Of a DNA stretch of 10,892 bases, positions 9,001-10,892 are shown piece after piece. The stretch is taken from NCBI GenBank assembly GCA_964354365.1, contig CAYGZM010000127.1:1-10892 (forward strand), in the 5' to 3' direction. The DNA comes from CAYGZM01 sp964354365 (GTDB lineage Bacteria > Planctomycetota > Phycisphaerae > Sedimentisphaerales > Anaerobacaceae). A program made the translations under genes and the position numbers. Position 1 is the stretch's first letter. Each line of letters opens with the position of its first letter. Below the pieces are notes generated by a model, which saw only the letters and a program-made list of their open reading frames with translations, had not been told where the DNA came from and did not search any database.

Positions 9001-9642
9001 GGGGCTCGCCGCATTGGGCGAGACCTTCAGGCCGACTTTCGCCCCGACCTTCATATTGCCGCGACAGTCCGCGAGGGCATCGTACATTGGCCGGCTTGCC
9101 TCTCTTGCCTGCGCGACAAGCCCGTGCACAAAGATCGCCCGTTGCGCCAATAGCAGCGCCATCGCTATCACAACAGCCAGCCACAGCAGGAGCACAATCC
9201 CCTGCCATTCAATCTGCGCCGGCGGTACGGCCGGCGCAGCAATCGACTGCGCCGTGCTGACGTCAACCTCGCCCGGCGCCGGGGACGTCGCCGGCGGATA
9301 AATCGCAGGCGGGACGTTTGAACTGTCTATGTATGGCAGAGCCGGCATCATCGGCCCCCTTGCCCGTGGCTCGTATGCACCCCGCCCCACATCGGCATAC
9401 TCCAACTTGTCGCCGAGCCAGTATCCGATGCTGAAAGGCCCCGATAGCGACGTCGGCAGAACCAGCTTCACCAGAACAAGCAGCCACGTCCAGTACCGAA
9501 ACACGGCCCGCACCCTCCTGCGGAGCACCAGGTCCGCCAGAAACAGCAGCACAATCAGCACGCTCGCCTGAATCAGCATCGACGCTGCAAACTCGACGAA
9601 TGCGTAACCTCCCGAATTGATCTGTTCTACTATGGCGTTCAT
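19..9642 (-). CDS. Giant BlaR1/MecR1-like M56 zinc metallopeptidase with mosaic ectodomain
   Basis: Predicted membrane protease that would relay an outside signal to the BlaI-type repressor encoded just upstream. Four hydrophobic helices are visible (about residues 14-40, 47-64, 148-170, 353-371). Arginines after helix 1 and basic residues before helix 4 give the BlaR1 topology: protease domain inside, C-terminus outside. The zinc site is H245-E-L-A-H249, with E286 (in EQAVD, 286-290) as the expected third ligand. After helix 4 come Clp_N repeats, three beta-sandwich modules, three WGE modules, an STN-like domain, HEAT repeats, carboxypeptidase-regulatory-like domains, a LolA-like segment and a pseudopilin-like segment. 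BlaR1 proteins are usually about 600 residues, so this is about five times longer, yet the frame is unbroken. The start is the ATG at 9642, behind AGAGGAG at 7 nt; a TTG 21 nt upstream lacks a ribosome binding site. The stop is TGA. The protease call is firm; the signal is unknown. Confidence 0.94.
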   Translation of the reverse strand: MNAIVEQINSGGYAFVEFAASMLIQASVLIVLLFLADLVLRRRVRAVFRYWTWLLVLVKLVLPTSLSGPFSIGYWLGDKLEYADVGRGAYEPRARGPMMPALPYIDSSNVPPAIYPPATSPAPGEVDVSTAQSIAAPAVPPAQIEWQGIVLLLWLAVVIAMALLLAQRAIFVHGLVAQAREASRPMYDALADCRGNMKVGAKVGLKVSPNAASPAVCGLLRPAILVPQNLASALDTTDLRIVLLHELAHVKRGDLWVNLAQTLLQIVYFYNPLLWLANAVIRRAREQAVDEAVLVAMGEKARRYPQTLVSVAKLAFKRPALSLRLIGVVESENALTARIKRILSRPIPKSAKLGILGLAVIVMTAAILLPMAKAQPYTDRARQVMALAEQEARRLKHEYIGTEHILLALSRQDEGVGGQVLQKLGIRTETVEGELAKLVKAGSRPVTKARLPQTPRARSAIDYAEQEAKALDHDYIGTEHILLGLMRETDGLAAQIVTNLGVSYEVVREEVLGFVKPGANASLDDAGERDQRETPSTSAYEKAEGSRNLKIKVGPSTFKVNMVVRWDGGGNPRFEDGLGNEPREIDLKTPDYSKQAAWMDIANIYISPDSARYDVLELRVFDHKTRELLSPKGRIGIGCDVKNSIVQLRSIGAPLPESVDVWVRLLHNPEQDSVWRLDAKAGASAQLNREQISLRTIKDGLWSHSTKQPAGGKPGQIQWTKRHEDSDVCMAVFDFSNVKRRFWGKDEKYQICAVGVDGKRYVPDFPHFIGVVSGATEIIRFGLPAEKVSRFEIRPFHGRDRFYFDNVKLPGIGQRTFDPPPIVTARVTGTRTEFTSSILHPIQVKVRVLPGIAAASAQSGSGTLAARVYPIHEPKNLDTQTTVIYDFHGIQLNRCFLCYLDHQGNRVSPRPTIDISQGAPARQFTGFETVPIPIDKIERVVLSLVDDDPRPTSVAGSTDKTDAAQPRYSATLPNGVTVELVGVCEHPSEGKQWWGVGGRLVPEPYQRLNYNERSADNKLYEVAYRLFGCDDILSTIYSNSEITGHISLYPLDQKTEKLNIPDAANAYGAILLVKPDAQFIQLEMGIGRDSDWKTLCTQASPVDKTGTGGPGVVFQPAIEKDGKTHITIAHQIKDRQIRVIAVDHSGQIHKSEGFLNTISGELGSCQVRFNLPADQIKEIQFQTQKFERVTFKNIALQPSFKTNVQTEVETPDEKAGVVWGEVVGGLRAAAEFVPEKESYTLGEGVEVRFHIQNVGSEDAQFASESTRQDWATVKDSDGNDVKVDRRWHSGTVATIRHIIKPGQILTLKTSGLGFGDFDDPAVVVERKGPWIGSVVRCGPGQYSISYPVNRDLETGVRKVTVTERQQVDPRRFELVLDRQSMLQAVNELMQKYRVRICFEEIGSESGAQQDQLSGAFSGPTIPELLDKLTAAGPYKWEKFYRTYVVYPKEGSVLSFFVKTDISDSPLEDVAKAILDQDPNGKNIEIEAAYKGKMRDHLWISKSSAMYALAKATESAGYNDVVWSVAEDQGRRILSLHKLGQAGQRAVKVESSQAASLPNNLAGSQGNTDEVKYQGRTIAEWMSQWDTRVSDDIDAATNALIKIGRPAVPRMIEEINKRSNYGWHAVGVLTKMGPEAEEAIPWLIEAALDKDLRFGDGRQSTTAYRGSVLYSLSRMTWARDRVIPVLQKVAEDSEEVAGVRRQVILALRDVGKGAMPILQKLTETEEHSVRDAAHGAIGQLLEKEEGLSKDDYYTPLIERDPFDPSVLQYLGNAKGIVNYGRPHPLTQNIKKLYRERLAKQTDPQLAWRLASIIQNGLKNTELMWAAPADGSKVRWPREDPTENYTTLAEVLQLGFDHAESGSQLQRQFGISLAKLRLLQGDWDRMNAMLKELGQEQIPKESRQWLHAPPVDWEEGVGSQWKIADESMRSGNCGLEFRIEKDGKGLQGVHFLVKRAPESTNVIQTGISIDTLFFEPYPLKGFSSFGYKAADRPMTRYAVSDESGIVRFEKLPNIPIKIEVLVPTSNFPEAVSNWDLWMEVEPGKYKIAKKYGAGAVNTQEPPAVAKLKEGQKVHYPNLVVRVEGEVAWGEAVEGEGRSVVRANVLDHQGRPVEGATVELQLFAGGDVGDQDKYSIRRAMTDANGFYVFEDIRAISGHIGRAFTSEDDSGGGVPFGLGFRFEIEPGKDYDITLGGKGRPVTGRLVPASGNNGDIDWSKAWVGFELRTAPMGMIELDSQRRTAMTNVEGGDFYDKRPVKINPDGTFRIENVRAGRYMLRVKIPEEPKRDGFNLFRDVRIPLMPNGTTEKPFNLGSLAVSHGSHTAPRHIDNLFLGSLVFDRDIAVELVAGNEEQPDVVAAKGIRFAKNGESVTAALNVEWKSLVVDKWRARLALLGGNGSHLAWDDAFIETSKTIEKYPQLVEETLSFSFSPEPDLSRISRFTITIQPLDEVLAGPVQVEGERPDNESNLVWGEEVDGLQLGLSYDSQERPYYQGEIVSFEVHVRNNGDKAVDLAYVELFHWCPYVRDVRDTNDATFIVNVHLTGGDASAREEHISLGPGDRQSLGKVVLQIGPVPKGARRAEYSADFEPGGYVVTQTGRFRGIVYDSWRGELTTGELPLAVLPAQTSIGPPRKEENDGSEAERNRLLKKKPAISEVGDAMTAISAIIERLRSAEYVRSGKGSALVVEVESCSSEQSSPTAERIVDFRFKGNLTRSDAFSSDKGKRGHFIHSWATGPMSSVWSDGRDDATVQGEPFSDFHCQVGYDFHPETFLRYQHFHLAELLERMIGQPDVVLEVAKEPKDMMLIVGQAKDEISEQRIIISLIDGADGVRLASWESTSKDLTDNGTDTSLGRLQLDWKKYSGVWYISGAISEGTGVHDGLRSERRTTVTIRDFTPNVEIEEKEFTLGGLDIRSGATVHDAVLGTTYKYAGAKDDSAERLRRLGTALLMYSNDYDDKFPDTIEEAKQFLNANDLKWLVENVQYLGKGKSVNDDPQMPLAYDRTMLDTEQARGTNVLFVSGIVSFRTGEQLEKLGIAIPLSLSWGDDVNGLRAAIEFEPEKQTYSILQKIDVHFHIQNISDKPIQFISESYRWEPLKIEDANGNRQGVRENVYSGLPPITRHYLEPGGEVVLRGLPLSIAQDEQQLESLGGPYGTDFKAKPGVYFVRSRLTIRSVISSSLPARQDDWTGQLETGRHKLVVAVDPNSGNRPR
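46..525 (-). repeat. WGE module, copy 3 (C-terminal)
   Basis: Residues 3040-3199 begin WGDDVNGLRAAIEFEPEKQTY, contain VHFHIQNISDKPIQFISES and end LETGRHKLVVAVD just before the stop. It is closer to copy 1 (residues 1219-1363) than to the divergent copy 2. Confidence 0.7.
547..852 (-). other. Pseudopilin-like segment lacking the membrane helix
   Basis: Residues 2931-3032. SAERLRRLGTALLMYSNDYDDKFPD matches the stretch that follows the N-terminal helix in planctomycete-type prepilin-like (DUF1559-like) proteins, and TNVLFVSGIVSF matches their closing NVLFxDGHVxF. The usual D-G-H reads S-G-I here, and the prepilin leader and hydrophobic helix are absent, so it cannot act as a normal pilin subunit. 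Confidence 0.55.
868..1695 (-). other. LolA-like beta segment of the M56 protein
   Basis: Residues 2650-2925. Strands such as IVDFRFKGNLTRSDAF (2700-2715), HSWATGPMSSVWSDG and QLDWKKYSGVWYISG resemble the curved sheet of outer-membrane lipoprotein carrier-like domains. The segment ends VEIEEKEFTLGGLDIRSG...TYKYAG. The resemblance is by strand pattern only, so the fold name is tentative. Confidence 0.35.
1789..2241 (-). repeat. WGE module, divergent copy 2
   Basis: Residues 2468-2618 begin WGEEVDGLQLGLSYD, contain VSFEVHVRNNGDKAVDL and close near LTTGELPLAVLP. It keeps the opening and closing motifs of copies 1 and 3, but the middle differs. Confidence 0.6.
2800..3354 (-). other. Carboxypeptidase-regulatory-like beta domains
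   Basis: Residues 2097-2190 carry VLDHQGRPVEGATVEL...TDANGFYVFEDIRA, the pattern of CarboxypepD_reg/CNA-B-like domains. Residues 2191-2281 give a second, looser copy (GRPVTGRLVPASG...NPDGTFRIENVRAGRYMLRV). The pair is preceded by a short WGEAVEG tag at residue 2086, related to the WGE modules but without the rest of that module. Confidence 0.7.
4417..4932 (-). other. HEAT-repeat helical array in the M56 protein
   Basis: Residues 1571-1742 start with YQGRTIAEWMSQWDT, a usual lead-in to HEAT arrays. Successive helix pairs follow: ALIKIGRPAVPRMIEEI, VLTKMGPEAEEAIPWLIEAA, VLYSLSRM...IPVLQKVAED, VILALRDVGKGAMPILQKL. Probably a protein-binding scaffold. Helical sequence with no clear repeat continues to about residue 1900. 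Confidence 0.75.
5302..5529 (-). other. STN/secretin-N-like domain in the M56 protein
   Basis: Residues 1372-1447 show the pattern of the secretin/TonB short N-terminal domain: FELVLDRQSMLQAVNELMQKY, then a short strand, GAFSGPTIPELLDKLT, then YKWEKFYRTYVVYP. This fold normally sits in the periplasm in TonB-dependent receptors and secretins, which agrees with the predicted topology. A second related half may follow to about residue 1536. Confidence 0.5.
5554..5988 (-). repeat. WGE module, copy 1
   Basis: Residues 1219-1363 begin WGEVVGGLRAAAEFVPEKESY, include VRFHIQNVGSEDAQFASES and close near LETGVRKVTV. The same order of motifs recurs at residues 3040-3199. Predicted Ig-like or beta-sandwich domain, probably for binding or spacing outside the membrane. 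Confidence 0.7.
6049..6420 (-). repeat. Beta-sandwich module A, copy 3
   Basis: Residues 1075-1198, ending LPADQIKEIQF...FERVTFKNIALQP, the counterpart of the copy at residues 645-810. It is preceded by a distinct segment (about 965-1075) with LPNGVTVELVGVCEHPSEG and a WW pair, whose family I do not know by name. Confidence 0.5.
6802..7176 (-). repeat. Beta-sandwich module A, degenerate copy 2
   Basis: Residues 823-947. Weaker relative of the neighbouring modules, with DHQGNRV matching the VDGKRY/VDHSGQIH positions and an ending PIDKIERVVLSL resembling LPAEKVSRFEI. It has its own C-x-x-C (C895, C898). Assignment as a repeat is tentative. Confidence 0.35.
7213..7710 (-). repeat. Beta-sandwich module A, copy 1
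   Basis: Residues 645-810, ending in the signature LPAEKV...RFYFDNVKLP. The same end-pattern (LPA, then F.R..F.N..L) recurs at residues 1171-1198, which marks this as an internal repeat. Predicted to be mainly beta strand. Function unknown. Confidence 0.5.
8095..8517 (-). other. Paired Clp N-terminal (Clp_N) repeats in the M56 protein
   Basis: Residues 376-440 and 451-516 are two copies of the ClpC-type N-domain fold, with the joining linker spaced as in ClpC itself. Copy 1 has YTDRAR and YIGTEHILLAL; copy 2 has QTPRAR and YIGTEHILLGL. In B. subtilis ClpC this domain binds phosphoarginine through T7, E32, T81 and E106 (from memory). The matching residues T378, E403, T454 and E479 are all present. 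No Walker motif or AAA+ module follows, and by topology the domain starts just outside the membrane, unlike cytosolic ClpC. Confidence 0.9.
8521..8586 (-). other. Fourth membrane helix with a signal-peptidase-like AKA|Q end
   Basis: Residues 353-374 of the M56 protein. A basic stretch (RIKRILSRPIPKSAK, 338-352) leads into a hydrophobic core and then MAKA-QP. The A372-x-A374 pattern is what signal peptidase I prefers after a hydrophobic segment. If cut, the ~2,830-residue outer part would be freed from the protease. This is inference; uncleaved helices can show the pattern by chance. Confidence 0.4.
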
Positions 9643-9649
9643 AGAAGTT

Positions 9650-9656
9650 CTCCTCT
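9650..9656 (-). promoter_or_regulatory. Ribosome binding site deciding the M56 protein start
   Basis: AGAGGAG on the minus strand, 7 nt before the ATG at 9642-9640. The longer open frame begins at TTG 9663, upstream of this site, and nothing like a ribosome binding site precedes that TTG. The ATG is therefore the start, and the true intergenic gap is 36 bp. Confidence 0.85.
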
Positions 9657-9678
9657 TTAACAAGACGCCATTTGCCTG

Positions 9679-10074
9679 TTATTCGTTGACTTTAATCTCG
9701 TCTTTTTTGCTCTGAATCAGTGCCTCCAATTCAGCGAGCTGGTCGCCGGAGAGCTTGTTGTTGTCTAAGAGGAACTGCATCATCGGGGTCAGCGCGCCGT
9801 CGAACGCCCTTCTGATGGCCCGCATAACCTCCCCGCTCTGGGCCTCGGCCCTTGTGATTGCCGAGCGATACAGAATGAGATTGCGAATCCTCTCGGTGGT
9901 CAGCAGGCCCTTGGCGACCATCCGGTCCATCATTGTCTTGACCGTGCTGTAGCCCCAGCTTCTGTCCGCTTCGAGCGCTTCCTGAACGGTTGGGGCGGCA
10001 CAAGGCTCGTTATCCCAGACCACCTGAATGATTGCCCATTCCCCTTCGGTCAGCTCATAATTCTCTTTTGCCAT
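9679..10074 (-). CDS. BlaI/MecI-family transcriptional repressor
   Basis: A 131-residue winged-helix repressor that should bind the operator at 10220-10269 as a dimer. Residues 8-58 fit the family pattern: LTEGEWAIIQVVW at 8-20, a YSTVKTMMDRMVAKGLL recognition-helix and wing segment at 42-58, then the hydrophobic dimerisation half with FDGALTPMM (91-99) and LAELEALI (113-120). Length is typical of the family (about 120-130). ATG is preceded by TGAGGAA at 6 nt. The gene ends 36 bp before the M56 gene on the same strand, the usual blaI-blaR1 operon pairing, though here the repressor comes first. In S. aureus BlaI the protease-dependent cut lies between N101 and F102. Aligned through G93 and L108, the matching pair here is F101-L102, so the cleavage chemistry may differ. 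It might control distant genes as well as itself. The family call is secure; the regulon is not visible. Confidence 0.97.
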   Translation of the reverse strand: MAKENYELTEGEWAIIQVVWDNEPCAAPTVQEALEADRSWGYSTVKTMMDRMVAKGLLTTERIRNLILYRSAITRAEAQSGEVMRAIRRAFDGALTPMMQFLLDNNKLSGDQLAELEALIQSKKDEIKVNE

Positions 10075-10080
10075 CAGTCT

Positions 10081-10087
10081 TTCCTCA
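10081..10087 (-). promoter_or_regulatory. Ribosome binding site of the repressor gene
   Basis: TGAGGAA on the minus strand, 6 nt before the ATG at 10074. It supports the chosen repressor start. Confidence 0.75.
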
Positions 10088-10148
10088 CAATCAGCCCAAA
10101 AACGTCCGTATTACTAATCACTGCTTCGCCGCGGCCGTCATTCCCGCG

Positions 10149-10176
10149 AGCATCGAGTATCGCGCATCGAGCATCT
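10149..10176. repeat. Four tandem degenerate heptamers (AGYATCG)
   Basis: Reads AGCATCG, AGTATCG, CGCATCG, AGCATCT in direct succession, with a related GCATCGAA at 10206-10213. It lies inside the predicted leader of the repressor mRNA. It is probably a short simple repeat of low function; seven-base periodicity would not keep a reading frame. Confidence 0.6.
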
Positions 10177-10219
10177 TGGAGCGAAGCGTAAACCCCCTGC
10201 GGGGAGCATCGAAGCCCTT

Positions 10220-10229
10220 TACTTTTGTC
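10220..10229. promoter_or_regulatory. Left flanking operator-like site (TACTTTTGTC)
   Basis: Keeps 6 of the 8 defined bases of TACAnnTGTA (TAC....TGT in register). Its centre (10224.5) is exactly 20 bp from the central operator. It is also the exact reverse complement of the right flanking site, so the three sites together form one 50-bp dyad on a single axis. It would cover the predicted transcription start. Confidence 0.55.
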
Positions 10230-10230
10230 A

Positions 10231-10259
10231 AGAATACTCTACAACTGTAGAGATGACAA
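10231..10259 (-). promoter_or_regulatory. Sigma70-type promoter of the repressor-protease operon
   Basis: On the minus strand, TTGTCA (10259-10254, 5 of 6 consensus bases) is followed after exactly 17 nt by TATTCT (10236-10231, 4 of 6). The spacer is the central operator palindrome. Transcription would start near 10224, giving a leader of about 150 nt before the repressor ATG. A consensus TTGACA also occurs at 10231-10226, but no good -10 lies 16-18 nt beyond it (ATGCTC/TGCTCC), so it is the weaker choice. Confidence 0.62.
10240..10249. promoter_or_regulatory. Central BlaI-type operator (TACAACTGTA)
   Basis: TACAACTGTA is the core of a perfect 16-bp inverted repeat, CTCTACAACTGTAGAG (10237-10252), with a 2-nt centre. 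BlaI/MecI proteins bind TACAnnTGTA dyads, and this core matches what I recall of the S. aureus bla operator. It lies 163 bp upstream of the repressor start codon and fills the spacer of the predicted promoter, so binding should block RNA polymerase and give autorepression. Confidence 0.85.
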
Positions 10260-10269
10260 GACAAAAGTA
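10260..10269. promoter_or_regulatory. Right flanking operator-like site (GACAAAAGTA)
   Basis: Reverse complement of the left flanking site, with 6 of 8 defined bases of TACAnnTGTA. Its centre (10264.5) is 20 bp from the central operator, about two helical turns, so three dimers could line up on the same DNA face. It abuts the predicted -35 box. Confidence 0.55.
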
Positions 10270-10529
10270 GAGATTCTTCCAAAAAAATCTTTCTCCGCTG
10301 CGTTTCTCGTAGAAAAAAGGGCTTTTCCCGGCCAAAAAAACCATTCTTGGCGTGAACAGGGCCGTTTCTTTCTGCCAGGCGGACACCCGATGTTTGCCGG
10401 GCTGACTCAGGCCGCGCTGCTTAGATTGTCATGCTTCGCCTCCGCGCTTTGCCACAAGAGGCAGCGGGGGATCAGCCGTCGTCCTGAGAGCGGAATCGAA
10501 GGGATAACCACCTCTCATAAGACAGAGTG
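10270..10529. other. Intergenic stretch with traces of dispersed repeats
   Basis: No gene is supported here. GTCGTCCTGAGAGCGGAATC and the following CGAAGGGAT (10478-10505) resemble the 'GTCATCCTGAGCGnAGTCGAAGGAT' element scattered through many environmental bacterial genomes. GATTGTCATGCTTCGCC (10424-10440) resembles another such element. A plus-strand open frame crosses it but has no ribosome binding site or recognisable protein. Confidence 0.4.
10311..10342 (-). terminator. Possible weak intrinsic terminator upstream of the operon
   Basis: On the minus strand GGC-cgggaaaa-GCC is followed by C and six Ts (10318-10313). The stem is only three pairs, so termination would be weak. It would separate any transcript from the micro-ORF region from the operon promoter. 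Confidence 0.25.
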
Positions 10530-10595
10530 CTACTGGCAAAGCTCTTCATATTCGAGGTTGCACTCCAGCCAGCTTGTCAGTATCAGCTTCCTCAT
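10530..10595 (-). CDS. Possible 21-residue micro-ORF or leader peptide
   Basis: ATG at 10595 opens MRKLILTSWLECNLEYEELCQ and stops at TAG. The only reason to list it is its ribosome binding site: AGGAGG (10608-10603) 7 nt before the ATG, the best in the window, just past a 7-pair hairpin (10611-10629). I do not recognise the peptide. It may be a leader peptide, the start of a decayed gene, or chance. No gene follows it directly; the repressor operon is about 450 nt further on. Confidence 0.3.
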   Translation of the reverse strand: MRKLILTSWLECNLEYEELCQ

Positions 10596-10610
10596 AGCTA
10601 TTCCTCCTGA

Positions 10611-10629
10611 CAGGGCGTTATGCACCCTG
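10611..10629. other. Hairpin just upstream of the micro-ORF ribosome binding site
   Basis: Minus-strand CAGGGTG and CGCCCTG pair over 7 bases (one G-T) around a CATAA loop, ending 2 nt before the AGGAGG. It could influence ribosome access, but it does not cover the site itself. Confidence 0.35.
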
Positions 10630-10776
10630 CGCAAACAGCCGGCAGCCAGAAAGTGCGTGGGGGGAATACGGATGCCCAATACGAAAGGCCGCGCGTTCCT
10701 TCCTCCCGCGTTGCCAACCATCACCGGGTCTGTTTTGCAAAGGCCTGCGCTGTGAACTTGCCAAAATCCGACTTAC

Positions 10777-10804
10777 AGTATATTTTAACCGCCCAGCCTG
10801 GCCA
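10777..10804 (-). promoter_or_regulatory. Weak promoter candidate upstream of the micro-ORF
   Basis: TATACT (10782-10777, 5 of 6) lies 16 nt after TGGCCA (10804-10799, 4 of 6) on the minus strand. The -35 overlaps a perfect 12-bp palindrome GCCTGGCCAGGC (10796-10807) that could be an operator. Chance occurrence is quite possible. Confidence 0.3.
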
Positions 10805-10892
10805 GGCCAAGAAGAATCACCTCTCGAAGCAGTCGAAGGGTGCATCTGTAGTTTGTAGGTAAAAAATGATCCTCCGATAGAATTTTTCAGAC

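Larger units (their letters stand above)
10075..10224 (-). other. Predicted 5' untranslated leader of the operon
   Basis: About 150 nt between the predicted transcription start and the repressor ATG. It holds a C4-TGC-G4 hairpin (10194-10204), four tandem heptamers (10149-10176), a GTCATTCCCGCGA stretch (10138-10150), and near its end the TGAGGAA ribosome binding site (10087-10081). I see no known riboswitch pattern and no open reading frame worth calling. Confidence 0.45.
10596..10892. other. Right-hand non-coding stretch
   Basis: Apart from the micro-ORF ribosome binding site, hairpin, palindrome and weak promoter, nothing is supported. Short open frames on both strands (about 60-80 codons) have no ribosome binding site and no family resemblance. 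I checked by eye for tRNA T-loop motifs and for cobalamin and cyclic-di-GMP riboswitch cores and saw none. On the minus strand the region could be a structured leader of about 170 nt before the micro-ORF. Confidence 0.35.

Noticed and set aside
8774..9208. Minus-strand open frame of 144 codons in another frame
   Set aside because: It lies wholly within the M56 protease domain, whose frame carries HELAH and the helices. The alternative reads as low-complexity Arg/Ala/Gly.
9643..9663. Longer N-terminus of the M56 protein from TTG at 9663
   Set aside because: No ribosome binding site precedes the TTG, while the ATG at 9642 has AGAGGAG at an ideal 7 nt and begins a normal BlaR1-like N-terminus.
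9731..10003. Minus-strand open frame of 90 codons inside the repressor gene
   Set aside because: It overlaps the BlaI family frame in a different phase and has no recognisable protein.
10225..10755. Plus-strand open frame of 176 codons
   Set aside because: It starts inside the operator, has no ribosome binding site, and its translation looks like translated intergenic repeats rather than a protein.
10600..10770. Riboswitch upstream of the micro-ORF
   Set aside because: The region has hairpin potential, but I could not match it by eye to cobalamin, cyclic-di-GMP or other known cores. A covariance-model search would be decisive.
1..10892. Mobile elements, CRISPR arrays, tRNA or rRNA genes
   Set aside because: No transposase or integrase protein, no regularly spaced repeats, and no tRNA-like cloverleaf or T-loop consensus were seen on either strand.

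Overview
The window is almost entirely one minus-strand two-gene unit of the BlaI/BlaR1 (MecI/MecR1) kind. It contains a BlaI-type repressor (9679-10074) followed 36 bp later by a giant M56 zinc-metallopeptidase membrane protein (19-9642, 3,207 aa). The N-terminal ~375 residues of the large protein are a normal BlaR1-like four-helix membrane protease. The usual penicillin-binding sensor is absent. In its place is a ~2,830-residue mosaic. No plasmid, phage, insertion-sequence, CRISPR, tRNA or rRNA signature is visible.

The organism is probably a planctomycete, perhaps class Phycisphaerae. This rests on three points: the M56-plus-Clp_N architecture, the abundance of 'WGExVxGL' beta-sandwich modules, HEAT repeats and pseudopilin-like segments fused in one protein, and the moderately GC-rich sequence. 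This is inference from protein style, not from a marker gene.

Layout, read along the minus strand from right to left: 10596-10892 is a non-coding stretch with a weak promoter candidate, a 12-bp palindrome and a hairpin. 10530-10595 is a 21-codon micro-ORF behind a very strong ribosome binding site, of uncertain reality. 10270-10529 is intergenic DNA with traces of short dispersed repeats. 10220-10269 is a symmetrical control element. Its centre is a perfect 16-bp palindrome containing TACAACTGTA, flanked at exactly 20 bp on each side by two imperfect copies, and embedded in a TTGTCA-N17-TATTCT promoter. 10075-10224 is the predicted mRNA leader with a heptamer repeat. Then come the repressor gene and the giant gene.

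Order of parts in the giant protein: four membrane helices with the HELAH protease; a complete ClpC-type N-domain pair; three related beta-sandwich modules; first WGE module; STN/secretin-like domain; HEAT repeats; helical region; carboxypeptidase-regulatory-like beta domains; second WGE module; LolA-like segment; pseudopilin-like segment; third WGE module.

By analogy with bla/mec systems, the repressor should bind the triple operator and shut off its own operon. The membrane protease, once its outer part senses a signal, would cause repressor inactivation. What is sensed is not evident: no beta-lactamase or other obvious target gene lies in the window, and the ectodomain looks built for protein or surface-polymer contacts rather than beta-lactam acylation.
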